DNA of 64,000 nt from Maribellus luteus. GTDB lineage: Bacteria; Bacteroidota; Bacteroidia; Bacteroidales; Prolixibacteraceae. Within the stretch, counting starts at the first letter, position 1, and each line of letters starts with the position of its first letter. Under the pieces are notes generated by a model, which saw only the letters and a list, made by a program, of their open reading frames with translations, did not search any database and was not told the origin of the DNA. This document shows positions 18,298 through 27,107 of the stretch, piece by piece. The position numbers and the translations under genes were made by a program. The stretch is from contig NZ_QWGR01000005.1 in assembly GCF_003576475.1 (NCBI RefSeq), forward strand, positions 354,176 to 418,175, given 5' to 3'.

Positions 18298-20469
18298 ATG
18301 AAAGGCATTTCCAACAAAGAAATCATCTTATGGATCGACCGTTACCTGGCTGATCCACGTCTTGACGCTGAAGCGCAACTTCGTAAACGTTGGGCCTGGA
18401 TTTGGATGGTTGTTACCTGCGTATTCGTCATTATCACTTCTTTTGTTGAACTCGTTGTACTAAAGCTATGGCCCATTTGGTGGTTCGGCATCGTATTCTG
18501 GGCCGGCTATCTGATCGGTTTTCCGCTGTACCGAAGAATGAAACGCTTCGATCTGGTGATCAACATTCTTTTTACCGTCTTTATTGTCGCGGCGCTGTTT
18601 GCCATGCTGCAAACCGGAGGGATAACCACTTCCCTGGGATTTATCTTCATCGGGATGAACTGTGCCATGGGATCCATGCTGGCCGGAAACCTGCGCTGGA
18701 CCATTGGAATGTTTGTCACTTACTGCATGACCATTATCATTCTCGGACTCTTCCAATCTTCGCTCACCACACCCGAATACATTACTCCTCGTATTAATAC
18801 CCTATCCTTTGTCGGACTTACTGTTTGGATTAACGCCTGCATTTTACTGATTGTCATTTTATTTATGAAAGACAAAAGCCGTTATGAAAAATCAGAAGCA
18901 GAGAAACTTCGAAAAATCGACGAAGCAAAAACCAAACTTTTCACCAACGTTTCGCATGAATTCAGAACACCACTAACAGTCATACAGGGAATAGCGGAAC
19001 AGATGGAACAACATCCTGAAAAATGGATGCAAAGTGCCCCGGGAAAGATAAAAGCACAAAGCCAGCTTCTGCTTCGCCTTGTTAACCAAATGTTGAACAT
19101 TGCCAAAATAGAAGCTGATGAAATGCACCTGGAGTTAATTCATGGAGACATCTGCAGGTTTATCCGCTATATTGCTGCAACCTTTCAAAGCCTCGCAGAT
19201 ACCATGAAGATTGAACTAATTCTGAACCAACAGGAGGTACCAATTTACACCGATTACGACCCCGACAAACTGATGCATGTACTTTCCAACCTGTTATCCA
19301 ATGCCATTAAATTCACGCCTCCCGGAGGTCTTGTAAGTCTTATTGTTTCCAAAACGTTTGAAAAAGACAAGAAATTCACTCTTATTTCAGTGCGCGACAC
19401 CGGGCGAGGCATTCCCGAAGCATCAGTGAGTAAGATTTTTGAGCGTTTCTACCAGGTCCCCGACAAACACGATCAAACTCCGGGAACCGGGCTCGGCCTG
19501 GCTGTTACCAATGAACTAATCAAGTTGATGAAGGGGAAGATTAGTGTAAAAAGCCGGGAAGGCAAAGGTTCGGAATTTACCGTTCTGCTACCCATCTCGA
19601 AAACAGCCGAAAAAGTTGCAGATCATGGTATATCAATGATCTGCTCCGAAACAGCTCATCCTGAAATTACCAAGACCAGGATCGAAGACAAAACCGATGA
19701 AACAGATCATGAATCGGCCGAAAAACCCGTTCTTCTCATTGTAGAAGACAACAAAGATGTAGTCGAATACCTTCAGGAAATTCTTCAAAAAGAATACAAT
19801 ATAGAACTTGCACCCAACGGAAAGGCCGGGCTCGAAAAAGCACTGGAAATCATCCCGGATATTATTCTTTCTGATGTAATGATGCCCCTGATGGACGGTT
19901 TTGAAATGCTCGAAAAGTTGAAAGCAGATATTCGTACCGACCACATTCCGGTTGTAATCTTAACCGCCCGTGGTGATTTCGATTCGAAACTCGCTGGGCT
20001 ATCAATTGGCGCCGACCACTACCTGGTTAAACCCTTCAACGAAAAAGAGCTACTGTTTAAACTGGGAAACCTGTTGGAATTACGGAGGAAAATGCAACAA
20101 CACTTCGGAACTTTTCCCTTTCAATCTCAGGATGAAAACAGCGAGTTTAAACCGGAATACGTATTCATAAAACGAATCAATACACTCATTGAAAAAGAAA
20201 TGGGAAACGAAGACTTTGGAATCAACGACATTTGTTTTTCAATGAACATGAGCCGGGCACAACTTTACCGGAAATTCAGTGCCATCACCAATAATTCCAT
20301 CGGTCGGTACCTTCGGTCGTTTCGCTTGCACAAAGCCAAAGAACTGCTGGAGAAACAGGGTAAAAATGTTACAGAGACAGCCTTTGAAACCGGCTTCAAA
20401 AACCTGTCCCACTTCAGCACCTGCTTTCACGAAGAGTTTGGATTCTCTCCCCATAAGCTTGTTCGCTAG
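18298..20469 (+). CDS. Hybrid histidine kinase / response regulator with AraC output domain
   Basis: One-protein two-component system, 723 residues, inner membrane. Residues 33-190 hold about six membrane helices with no large periplasmic domain. HisKA has the phospho-His in NVSHEFRTPLT (H220). The ATPase has N box NLLSNAIKF (331-339), G1 DTGRGIP (367-373) and G2 GTGLGLA (396-402). The receiver domain has the acceptor Asp in LSDVMMPLMDG (D526) and Lys in YLVKPF. The C-terminal ~100 residues form an AraC helix-turn-helix (FGINDICFSMNMSRAQLYRKF, then ETAFETGFKNLSHFSTCFHEEFGF). Because the regulator is tethered to the membrane kinase, targets are usually near; the lipoprotein gene 135 bp downstream is the obvious candidate. 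It lacks the large beta-propeller sensor of polysaccharide-locus hybrid systems. Confidence 0.92.
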   Translation: MKGISNKEIILWIDRYLADPRLDAEAQLRKRWAWIWMVVTCVFVIITSFVELVVLKLWPIWWFGIVFWAGYLIGFPLYRRMKRFDLVINILFTVFIVAALFAMLQTGGITTSLGFIFIGMNCAMGSMLAGNLRWTIGMFVTYCMTIIILGLFQSSLTTPEYITPRINTLSFVGLTVWINACILLIVILFMKDKSRYEKSEAEKLRKIDEAKTKLFTNVSHEFRTPLTVIQGIAEQMEQHPEKWMQSAPGKIKAQSQLLLRLVNQMLNIAKIEADEMHLELIHGDICRFIRYIAATFQSLADTMKIELILNQQEVPIYTDYDPDKLMHVLSNLLSNAIKFTPPGGLVSLIVSKTFEKDKKFTLISVRDTGRGIPEASVSKIFERFYQVPDKHDQTPGTGLGLAVTNELIKLMKGKISVKSREGKGSEFTVLLPISKTAEKVADHGISMICSETAHPEITKTRIEDKTDETDHESAEKPVLLIVEDNKDVVEYLQEILQKEYNIELAPNGKAGLEKALEIIPDIILSDVMMPLMDGFEMLEKLKADIRTDHIPVVILTARGDFDSKLAGLSIGADHYLVKPFNEKELLFKLGNLLELRRKMQQHFGTFPFQSQDENSEFKPEYVFIKRINTLIEKEMGNEDFGINDICFSMNMSRAQLYRKFSAITNNSIGRYLRSFRLHKAKELLEKQGKNVTETAFETGFKNLSHFSTCFHEEFGFSPHKLVR

Positions 20470-20604
20470 CACAACCAACATTCGAGACAAACGCCAAAAC
20501 ATCTGAGACAATTACCAAAGCACGCGCTTCAGCGTTGTCGTACCTTTAACCGTACGTTCTCAGCTATACAAATCAACATTCTAATCCTTTAAAATTCAAC
20601 TAAA

Positions 20605-21561
20605 ATGAAACGATTGATTTTCTTATTATGGAGCATAAGCCTGCTTTTTGCAGGTTGCGATATGAACGATTCATTATCTAACGAAATCGATACAGACATG
20701 AAATCAGCCGAAATGAAAATGGTTCCCATCAAAGGCGAGATACAATCGCATGTAACGGAATCACTAGATGGTGTTCCTGTAATTGGCAATTTATCCGGAA
20801 ATATTTCACACCTGGGGAAGCTGATCTCGGATAAAAGTACGTGGTATACCATTTTCGTGGAAATGGATGAGCAGACCTGGACCATTTCGTGGGAAATGTT
20901 TGGATCGGTTTGTGCGGCCAATGGCGATTTTCTGAAATACACGCTTTCAGGAGCGTTTAGCATTCCCGAAAATAAAATAACGGGAGAGGCTGTTTTTGAT
21001 GGCGGCACCGGCCGTTTTTGCCAGGCACAAGGCTCCATGGAATTTACCGGCTATGCTGATGATGCCATGAACATCACAACCATGTACATGCAAATAGACG
21101 GCATTATCTCAAATGTTGGGAGCAGCCATCGCGGCGAAAATGCAACGGTAACACAAAATGAATCGATTGCCCGATCATTTATTGAAGCCTGGGACATACA
21201 CGATGCAGACTTACTAACTTCGTTGTTTGCAGAAGAATTTACCTACACCGAAGTAACAACGGGCCGCATCTATAACGACAAAGATGCACTCGCCATGTAT
21301 TTGAATGCCACAATTGCCGGAATACCCGACACCCGCTTTGAAGTAGTCTCCATCGTGGCCAATGAGCGATTTGCAGTTGTTGAATGGATTTGGAAAGGAA
21401 CCAACACCGTTGGCTGGCCAGCAATGGGCATTCCGCCCACCGGAAAATACTTTGAATTACCGGGAATTTCTGTCATGGAAATTGAAAACGGTCAAATAAT
21501 CTGGAACAAAGATTACTGGGACTGGAACACTTTTTTGCAATTGATCGGTGTTATTCCGTAG
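20605..21561 (+). CDS. Lipoprotein with N-terminal barrel domain and C-terminal SnoaL-like domain
   Basis: 318 residues. Lipobox LFAGC (Cys18). Residues ~40-170 look like a small beta-barrel related in style to allene-oxide-cyclase/DUF3224 proteins (ITGEAVFDGGTGRFCQAQGSMEFTGYA, with the G-G-T-G-R-F turn). Residues ~185-318 match a SnoaL-like polyketide cyclase/ester cyclase fold: ARSFIEAWDIHDADLLTSLFAEEFTYTE, VVEWIWKGTN and IPPTGKYFELPGISVMEIENGQI. It is 135 bp downstream of the membrane kinase with AraC output, on the same strand, and a strong terminator follows. Both folds bind small hydrophobic molecules, but the ligand is unknown. Confidence 0.72.
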   Translation: MKRLIFLLWSISLLFAGCDMNDSLSNEIDTDMKSAEMKMVPIKGEIQSHVTESLDGVPVIGNLSGNISHLGKLISDKSTWYTIFVEMDEQTWTISWEMFGSVCAANGDFLKYTLSGAFSIPENKITGEAVFDGGTGRFCQAQGSMEFTGYADDAMNITTMYMQIDGIISNVGSSHRGENATVTQNESIARSFIEAWDIHDADLLTSLFAEEFTYTEVTTGRIYNDKDALAMYLNATIAGIPDTRFEVVSIVANERFAVVEWIWKGTNTVGWPAMGIPPTGKYFELPGISVMEIENGQIIWNKDYWDWNTFLQLIGVIP

Positions 21562-21581
21562 GCCGGGGCCAGAAAAATAAA

Positions 21582-21607
21582 AAAGGCCGGAATCACTTCC
21601 GGCCTTT
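21582..21607. terminator. Strong bidirectional intrinsic terminator
   Basis: Perfect 11-bp stem AAAGGCCGGAA / TTCCGGCCTTT with a TCAC loop and A/T-rich flanks, between the convergent SnoaL-fusion gene (plus) and DUF1080 gene (minus). It can serve both. Confidence 0.9.
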
Positions 21608-21696
21608 CTCAGTTCCACAAAAACAGGAATCTGCAAGCTACTTGTTAATGCTTGCACGAATTCCACTTTTAATGAATATGAGTTTTACAATACCAC

Positions 21697-22683
21697 TTAG
21701 TTAACAGCGGGTGTAATTACAAATTTGCGAAACTCGATAGGACCATGGTCGCCCTGTACCATAATAGGGCCTGGCTCTCCTTCCTTGCTGTCAAGCGAAC
21801 CTCCTGTAATTCCGGGGATTGGACGGTTCGAAACAGTTTCAATACCGTTATGAACAACTGTTACATGGCGGCCAACAAGCGTTACTTCGTAAGTTTGCCA
21901 CTCGCCCGGTTTTTTAGCGGCGTTAACCGAAGGAGCTATAAACCCGTAAATACCGCCGATACTTACCGCGTCAGCTCTTCCTTTTGAATCTTCGATCTGG
22001 AGTTCGTAGCGGCCGCGAAGATAAATACCACTGTTACTTCCTTCAGGGTACCTGAATTCGATACTCAGTTTGAAATCGTTAAATTTTTGATTGGTAACCA
22101 GGTTTCCACCCTTTTCTTTGTTCACCATTACACCGTCAACCATCTGAAATTTATTGTTCGCCGGAATGATCCATCTGTCCATGTTATCGGTGAGCAGGTT
22201 GATCGGATTTCCCCATACCGGAGGTTCTTTTCTTTCCAAAGACGGCGCCCGAACACCAGTCCATTCCAGCTTATTGCCTTTAAGCATTTGATACCCCGTA
22301 AGTTTATCGTCTTTTAAAGAAAACTCAAAATATAAGTCTTCAATATCCATCCATTGCGGAGGGATTGTGAAATGATACTTATCCTTATCGGCATCGTAAT
22401 GAATTTCTGAAATTGGCCTTGCACTTCCTTCATATCCGACATAATATCCGACAAGAGTTGAAAAACCGGACAATTTAATCTCCAACCATCCGGGGAAGCC
22501 ATCTGATGCCATTAAACCGTGTCTGAAAATTCCAAGATTCTCTAACTGTTCCTTCTCCATGGTTATCGTCAAATCCCATTTACCGATCACTTTCGAGTCA
22601 CTTTCAACGCGTTGTGCCTGCGCAGGAACCAAGCCAATTAAGGCAAATACAAATAATAACAGGAATGCTTTTAAATTTTTCAT
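21697..22683 (-). CDS. DUF1080 (3-keto-disaccharide hydrolase-like) secreted protein
   Basis: 328 residues with a signal peptide ending PAQAQ (about 23). The second half (residues ~165-325) is the DUF1080 concanavalin-like domain: NKFQMVDGVMVNKEKGGNLVTNQKFNDFKLSIEFRYPEGSNSGIYLRGRYELQIEDS, then WQTYEVTLVGRHVTVVHNG and ending GPIMVQGDHGPIEFRKFVITP. Members of this family hydrolyse 3-keto-glycosides or bind sugars. The first half is a separate beta domain. It is monocistronic, with a putative promoter TAGATTTG at 22730-22737 (minus). Confidence 0.85.
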   Translation of the reverse strand: MKNLKAFLLLFVFALIGLVPAQAQRVESDSKVIGKWDLTITMEKEQLENLGIFRHGLMASDGFPGWLEIKLSGFSTLVGYYVGYEGSARPISEIHYDADKDKYHFTIPPQWMDIEDLYFEFSLKDDKLTGYQMLKGNKLEWTGVRAPSLERKEPPVWGNPINLLTDNMDRWIIPANNKFQMVDGVMVNKEKGGNLVTNQKFNDFKLSIEFRYPEGSNSGIYLRGRYELQIEDSKGRADAVSIGGIYGFIAPSVNAAKKPGEWQTYEVTLVGRHVTVVHNGIETVSNRPIPGITGGSLDSKEGEPGPIMVQGDHGPIEFRKFVITPAVN

Positions 22684-23218
22684 GATAATATTTTGTTCAA
22701 TTAATAAATGCGAATTTTTCGCTTAAGTACAAATCTACTTAAAAACTGGGTTTGATTAAAAAACGCACTCCTAATGTATCAATTTAATGTACGTTTTGTT
22801 AAAGTTGTTCGCGCAATCTTATATTGAACATCTTATTAAGAGAATATAAAAAGCCTGGTTTTCATTCGAAACGATTTTAGATAAAATGAATCATCCGCCA
22901 GCAGGTAGCTGATAATTAACCTAAAACTACTTTAACCAAGTAAAGGGGGGCGAAAATTCAGGCACAAAAAAAGGTTAAAAATGATCTCTTGTCTTGTTTT
23001 TGCCCCGATTAAGTTGCGATGTATTATTAGGATATAATTTAAGCCCCTAGAAATGGAGAATATCTGGTTGATGTTGGAAACGTAGCCAATTAAAAGTTTA
23101 CAGAAATGTTATAAAATCGTGATAAATTACACATCTCTGTCTACTAGCTTTATATCAAATAATCAGACATTTAAACAATTGCCTGTTCATTTTTGTATAA
23201 ATAATAAAAGTAAACATC
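22684..23218. other. Divergent intergenic region with putative promoter
   Basis: 535 bp, AT-rich. On the minus strand TAGATTTG (22730-22737) fits the -7 element for the DUF1080 gene. In the middle a G-rich stretch near 22947 and a TTTTTGCCCC stretch near 22997 could form an imperfect hairpin. No coding sequence or known RNA was recognised. Confidence 0.4.
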
Positions 23219-24085
23219 ATGAAACAAATCGTCTTTTTTATTTTCGCTGTTTTGGCATTTGCAGCCTGTGAGAAACAATTCGTCGGTGAAGAAATAAACA
23301 TGCCCAACGAATTGACTGAAAAAAGTGCCTCATTCAGCTCTGCAGAACTCATGGATTTGCAAATTATCGAAGGTCAAGGTCTTGGAGATGTCGTTACTTT
23401 GGGTATGAGTCGTGAAGATATCAGTCAGATTACCACCGGGATAGATTGCTTCTCATCCAAAGAATGCTCTTTTCGTCTTTCTGCCGAAACCGGTCCCATC
23501 ACGGTACATTTCAATAACGATACAGTTGATTTTATTCGTATCGGTCAATTTGGGGTTTTCCCGGAGTACCTCTGGTCAACCACTGCCGGCGCCACCAGTT
23601 TGATGTCTCCAACTGAAGTGGCTGAATTGTATGATCCATCAGAGATTGTGCACTACGATTATGTATATACTGATGTAGTTGCCAAAGAATACGGGTACAC
23701 CTATTTTAGCTATTTACGATATGGTGACGGAGGAAGCCAACGGGTAGTTACTCATGAAATCTATGCTCGTGGAGGCCGACCGGAAACATTCATTCAGGTA
23801 TTTCAAGGTATTATCCTGGTACAAAATCCGAAACCTAAATCCACGATTTACAATGTAAATTTGAGTATTACTCAACCGGATGGCCAGGTGGTAGAGGTGC
23901 CCGAATTTTCAGTATCAATTCCGGGAGGAAGTTCAACTATGCTTTTCCCAAATAATTACTTACCATTGGATGGACCGCTTGGTACCTATACCTACACAGC
24001 TACGTTATTGTCACAAAAAGGGAAGAGCCAAAAGGTTGCAGGAACTTCGTCGGGTAGTTTCCAACTTATTCAAGTTGTGGAGTAA
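23219..24085 (+). CDS. Orphan lipoprotein of unknown function
   Basis: 288 residues with lipobox AFAAC (Cys17). I do not recognise the family. It is mostly beta-rich. A short Cys pair (CFSSKECSFRL, about residues 79-89) may form a loop disulfide. A second half with YNVNLSITQPDGQVVEVPEFSVSIPGGSS and GTYTYTATL looks like an immunoglobulin-like sandwich. No catalytic motif is apparent. It is preceded by a 535-bp spacer and followed at once by a strong terminator shared with the tRNA-Asn gene, so it is a monocistronic surface or periplasmic lipoprotein. Confidence 0.8.
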   Translation: MKQIVFFIFAVLAFAACEKQFVGEEINMPNELTEKSASFSSAELMDLQIIEGQGLGDVVTLGMSREDISQITTGIDCFSSKECSFRLSAETGPITVHFNNDTVDFIRIGQFGVFPEYLWSTTAGATSLMSPTEVAELYDPSEIVHYDYVYTDVVAKEYGYTYFSYLRYGDGGSQRVVTHEIYARGGRPETFIQVFQGIILVQNPKPKSTIYNVNLSITQPDGQVVEVPEFSVSIPGGSSTMLFPNNYLPLDGPLGTYTYTATLLSQKGKSQKVAGTSSGSFQLIQVVE

Positions 24086-24118
24086 AAAAAAAGAGGTCTA
24101 TAAAAGACCTCTTTTTTT
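24084..24118. terminator. Bidirectional terminator shared by lipoprotein and tRNA-Asn genes
   Basis: A-run plus AAGAGGTC (24091-24098), TATAAAA loop, GACCTCTTTTTTT (24106-24118). U-tracts exist on both strands, so it ends the plus-strand lipoprotein and the minus-strand tRNA, whose 3' end is five bases away. Confidence 0.9.
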
Positions 24119-24122
24119 GGTG

Positions 24123-24196
24123 CTCCCCAGGTAGGACTTGAACCTACGACCTACGGATTAACAGTCCGCCGCTCTAACCAACTGAGCTACTAGGGA
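24123..24196 (-). tRNA. tRNA-Asn (anticodon GTT)
   Basis: 74-nt cloverleaf on the minus strand. The acceptor TCCCTAG pairs with CTGGGGA (one G-U). It has the D-arm GCTC...GAGC and an anticodon stem GCGGA/TCCGT around the loop CTGTTAA, giving anticodon GTT. The T-arm GTAGG-TTCAAGT-CCTAC has the invariant TTC. CCA is not encoded. A matching promoter lies upstream at 24240-24269. Confidence 0.97.
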
Positions 24197-24239
24197 ATAT
24201 TTTGTTGTTCTGTAGAACGTTTGCTTTTCAAAAGCGATG

Positions 24240-24269
24240 CAAAAGTAATAGCTTTTCTTAAAACTCAAA
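24240..24269 (-). promoter_or_regulatory. Bacteroidota-type promoter of tRNA-Asn
   Basis: On the minus strand TTTG (24266-24269), an 18-bp spacer, then TACTTTTG (24240-24247). The elements and spacing are the same as at the first susC promoter. Confidence 0.75.
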
Positions 24270-24497
24270 ATATTTTTCTAAAAAAAACATTCATTTTTCT
24301 CATCAAAAAATCATCGGAGTTCAAGCGCCAAGCCCCCGTCCCCTCACGAGTGCCTGTCAATCAAACCGTTCGCACAAACTGACTATTTTCTAAAAAAATC
24401 AGAAAATTTCTTTCTTTTTATTTTCTGAGATTCTTTTCAGCCTGTTTCGTGATTCTCCACCGATTCTGTATTTTTAGATCACTCAAAAACGGCTCAC

Positions 24498-25424
24498 ATG
24501 AACAAATCATTTGCATCCATAATGGCACTCGGCCTTCTTTTACTTGGAGTTTCCGGACAAGGACAGGCGCAAAACAATACACTTACGGTAAAAATCAGCA
24601 ACCAACCCGACAATCCCGTTATACTTGGCTGGGTGGAAGGAGACAATTTCACCAAAACCGACAGCGCCTCGGCAGTGAACGGACAAGTTCAGTTTTCGCT
24701 GCCCGAAAAAGCTGCCCCTGCAGTACTGCGGCTGGTTTTTGGACTTACGCCCTATGCCCGGATCATGAAGGAAGACCCGCAACAGCTGGATCTCATCTTC
24801 AACAAAGAAGACATAGAGGTAGAACTTAGCTTCAAAGATCCGGTCAACAGCCTGAAAGTTATTCGATCGGAAGAAAACAGGCTTTGGTACGATTTTATGA
24901 GGCGCCAGATGGAATACGAAAACGCGTTAAGCCTGATGGAAAAAGAAGTGGACCTGCTCTGGCAAAAGAACGACTCCGCTAAAGCCATTCAAACCGCTGA
25001 TGAATTTAACCGGCTTCAAATGGATTGGGATCTGCGGGTGGCACAAACCGCACAACAAAACCAGGGTACCTTTGCGGCAAAGCTTATTGCACTCAAAAGA
25101 AAGCCGATGGCCGATGCATTTTTATCGAAAGAAGAACGCAAAGAATCTTTGCAGAAAAACTTTCTCGACCCTGTTGATTTTTCCGACGAGAGCCTAATCC
25201 GTTCCTCAGCCTATACCGACAAAATATTCGATTATCTGGTACTTTTCAACCAACCCGGCTTAAGCCAGGAACAACGGTCGGCAGCCTACCTAAAAGCGGT
25301 GGACAATGTTCTTTCCAAAACGGCCGGCGCTCCCAAAGTCGATGCTTTTATCAAAACTTATCTACTGCATGGTTTCGAAATTTTGGGAATGAACGATGTG
25401 AGGGAATACATCAAAAGCAAGTAA
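24498..25424 (+). CDS. Exported DUF4369-like protein lacking a thioredoxin domain
   Basis: 308 residues, signal peptide ending GQAQ (about 25). The N-terminal ~90 residues resemble the DUF4369 beta domain that precedes thioredoxin domains in Bacteroidota TlpA-like proteins (TLTVKISNQPDNPVILGWVEGD...). A long helical segment rich in Glu/Lys/Gln follows (residues ~110-200). Unlike its paralog-like relative at 52341-53447, it ends without the Trx domain or any C-x-x-C. It contains no Cys in the mature part that I can find, so it cannot be a thiol oxidoreductase. The function is unknown. It is monocistronic. Confidence 0.7.
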   Translation: MNKSFASIMALGLLLLGVSGQGQAQNNTLTVKISNQPDNPVILGWVEGDNFTKTDSASAVNGQVQFSLPEKAAPAVLRLVFGLTPYARIMKEDPQQLDLIFNKEDIEVELSFKDPVNSLKVIRSEENRLWYDFMRRQMEYENALSLMEKEVDLLWQKNDSAKAIQTADEFNRLQMDWDLRVAQTAQQNQGTFAAKLIALKRKPMADAFLSKEERKESLQKNFLDPVDFSDESLIRSSAYTDKIFDYLVLFNQPGLSQEQRSAAYLKAVDNVLSKTAGAPKVDAFIKTYLLHGFEILGMNDVREYIKSK

Positions 25425-25545
25425 TCAGAATCGCATCCACCCGAAAAAAGCACGCGAGAAACGCCTTTTCAAAATCATTTTGCGTGTTTCTGCGTTATTC
25501 CTCTGAATTCACTTAATTGTTTAATTTTGATGAAATTTTAAAATT

Positions 25546-26964
25546 ATGTTTCCAACAATTTCAATAATAAAAAACCCAAAACAGGGTATTTCAAGCGCAA
25601 CACTTTTCGAAAAAACGGAGCAAATAAGCCTTGCCGGCCTAAGCGAAAATGAAAAAGAATTTCTTTCGAAAAAGCTGGAAAAAGGCACAGAATGTTCGTT
25701 CCTAAAATATCCCGAGCTACGTTTCTTTGGAAAAATAAAAGCATCGGAAGCTTATCTTGAACAGGAAGCTGCGCGAAAAGCCGGAGCCAAACTTTACCAG
25801 GAACTAAAGGACGCCGACATCACTTCCATCCAACTGGTCAACCAATGCACTTCTCCCCTTTTAAAGGCCTTTCTCGAAGGTTTGCTGCTGGCCTCTTATT
25901 CTTTCGACAAATACCTCAAAGAAAAAGAAACGTTTCAACTGAAAGAGGTTTTCGTTGTTGGCGAAGAAGTTTCTGACAAAGACGTGGAGGAGCTCCTGAA
26001 CCTGACAAAAGCCGTTTTTGTGGCCCGCGACCTGGTAAACGAGCCCAACTCGTTTTTGAATGCCATTCAGCTTTCGAAAGAACTCGAAAACCTGGGCGAA
26101 AAAGCAGGATTTTCCATTGAAGTCTTTAACAAACAAAAAATAGAGGCGCTGAAAATGGGCGGACTGCTGGCGGTCAACAAAGGCAGCATCGATCCGCCAA
26201 CATTTAATATACTGGAATGGAAGCCTGAAAATGCGGTAAACAAAAAACCGATTGTACTGGTGGGCAAAGGAATTGTCTTCGACACCGGCGGACTGAGTCT
26301 CAAACCAACCGCCAATTCGATGGATTACATGAAAACCGACATGGCCGGTGCTGCCGTAATTGCCACGGCTATTTACGCGATGGCCCTGAACAAACTTCCG
26401 CTCCATGTGGTAGGATTAATTGCCGCGACCGACAACCGCCCCGATGGCAATGCCTATGTTCCGGGTGATATCATTACCATGTTCGACGGAACAACGGTTG
26501 AAGTACTTAACACCGACGCTGAAGGCAGACTGACTCTGGCCGACGCACTCAGCTATGCAAAAAAATACGATCCGCAACTGGTGATCGACTATGCCACGCT
26601 AACCGGCGCAGCAGACATCGTGGCCGGACCACACGCTGCCGTGGTTATGGGAAATTCTCCCGAAAATATTGAGAATATGAAGAAAGCAGGTTTCAAAACC
26701 TACGAACGGCTCATTGAAGTTCCGCTTTGGGAAGAATATGCCAAGCCGCTGAAATCAAAAATTGCGGACTTGAACAACCTGGGTAGCCGCGAAGGGCAAT
26801 CAACCATTGCTGGAAAATTTCTGGAACATTTTACTTCCTACAGCTGGATCCACATCGATTCGGCAGGCACTCCCTTTCTGAAGGAAGCCGATGCCTACCG
26901 GCCGGCTGGCGGAACCGGCTTTGGCACCAGGCTTTTGTACCAGTTTCTAAAATCGATGATTTAA
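25546..26964 (+). CDS. pepA: Leucyl aminopeptidase (M17)
   Basis: Cytosolic di-zinc aminopeptidase, 472 residues. The C-terminal catalytic domain carries GKGIVFDTGGLSLKP (K241, D246), MKTDMAGAA (D265) and the family signature NTDAEGRLTLADAL (D324, E326, R328), which are the metal and bicarbonate ligands of M17. The N-terminal ~150 residues are the macro-like hexamerisation domain. It removes N-terminal residues from peptides and is a housekeeping gene, monocistronic here. Confidence 0.95.
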   Translation: MFPTISIIKNPKQGISSATLFEKTEQISLAGLSENEKEFLSKKLEKGTECSFLKYPELRFFGKIKASEAYLEQEAARKAGAKLYQELKDADITSIQLVNQCTSPLLKAFLEGLLLASYSFDKYLKEKETFQLKEVFVVGEEVSDKDVEELLNLTKAVFVARDLVNEPNSFLNAIQLSKELENLGEKAGFSIEVFNKQKIEALKMGGLLAVNKGSIDPPTFNILEWKPENAVNKKPIVLVGKGIVFDTGGLSLKPTANSMDYMKTDMAGAAVIATAIYAMALNKLPLHVVGLIAATDNRPDGNAYVPGDIITMFDGTTVEVLNTDAEGRLTLADALSYAKKYDPQLVIDYATLTGAADIVAGPHAAVVMGNSPENIENMKKAGFKTYERLIEVPLWEEYAKPLKSKIADLNNLGSREGQSTIAGKFLEHFTSYSWIHIDSAGTPFLKEADAYRPAGGTGFGTRLLYQFLKSMI

Positions 26965-27107
26965 CCCGCGAAACAGATTTCATGCGGCTAAGAATCAGGA
27001 TATTCAGATGCTCGTCCGCGTGAACATCGCTTATAGGAAACTTTCAATTAAAAAATTAACTTTGCACCGCTCGCTTAAAAACGGCTTAAAAGTGAAAAGA
27101 TAATCAA

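Noticed and set aside
24399..24428. Inverted repeat TCAGAAAAT / ATTTTCTGA before the DUF4369-like gene
   Set aside because: It is very AT-rich with an 12-nt loop, no T run placement or known motif; chance occurrence in such sequence is likely.
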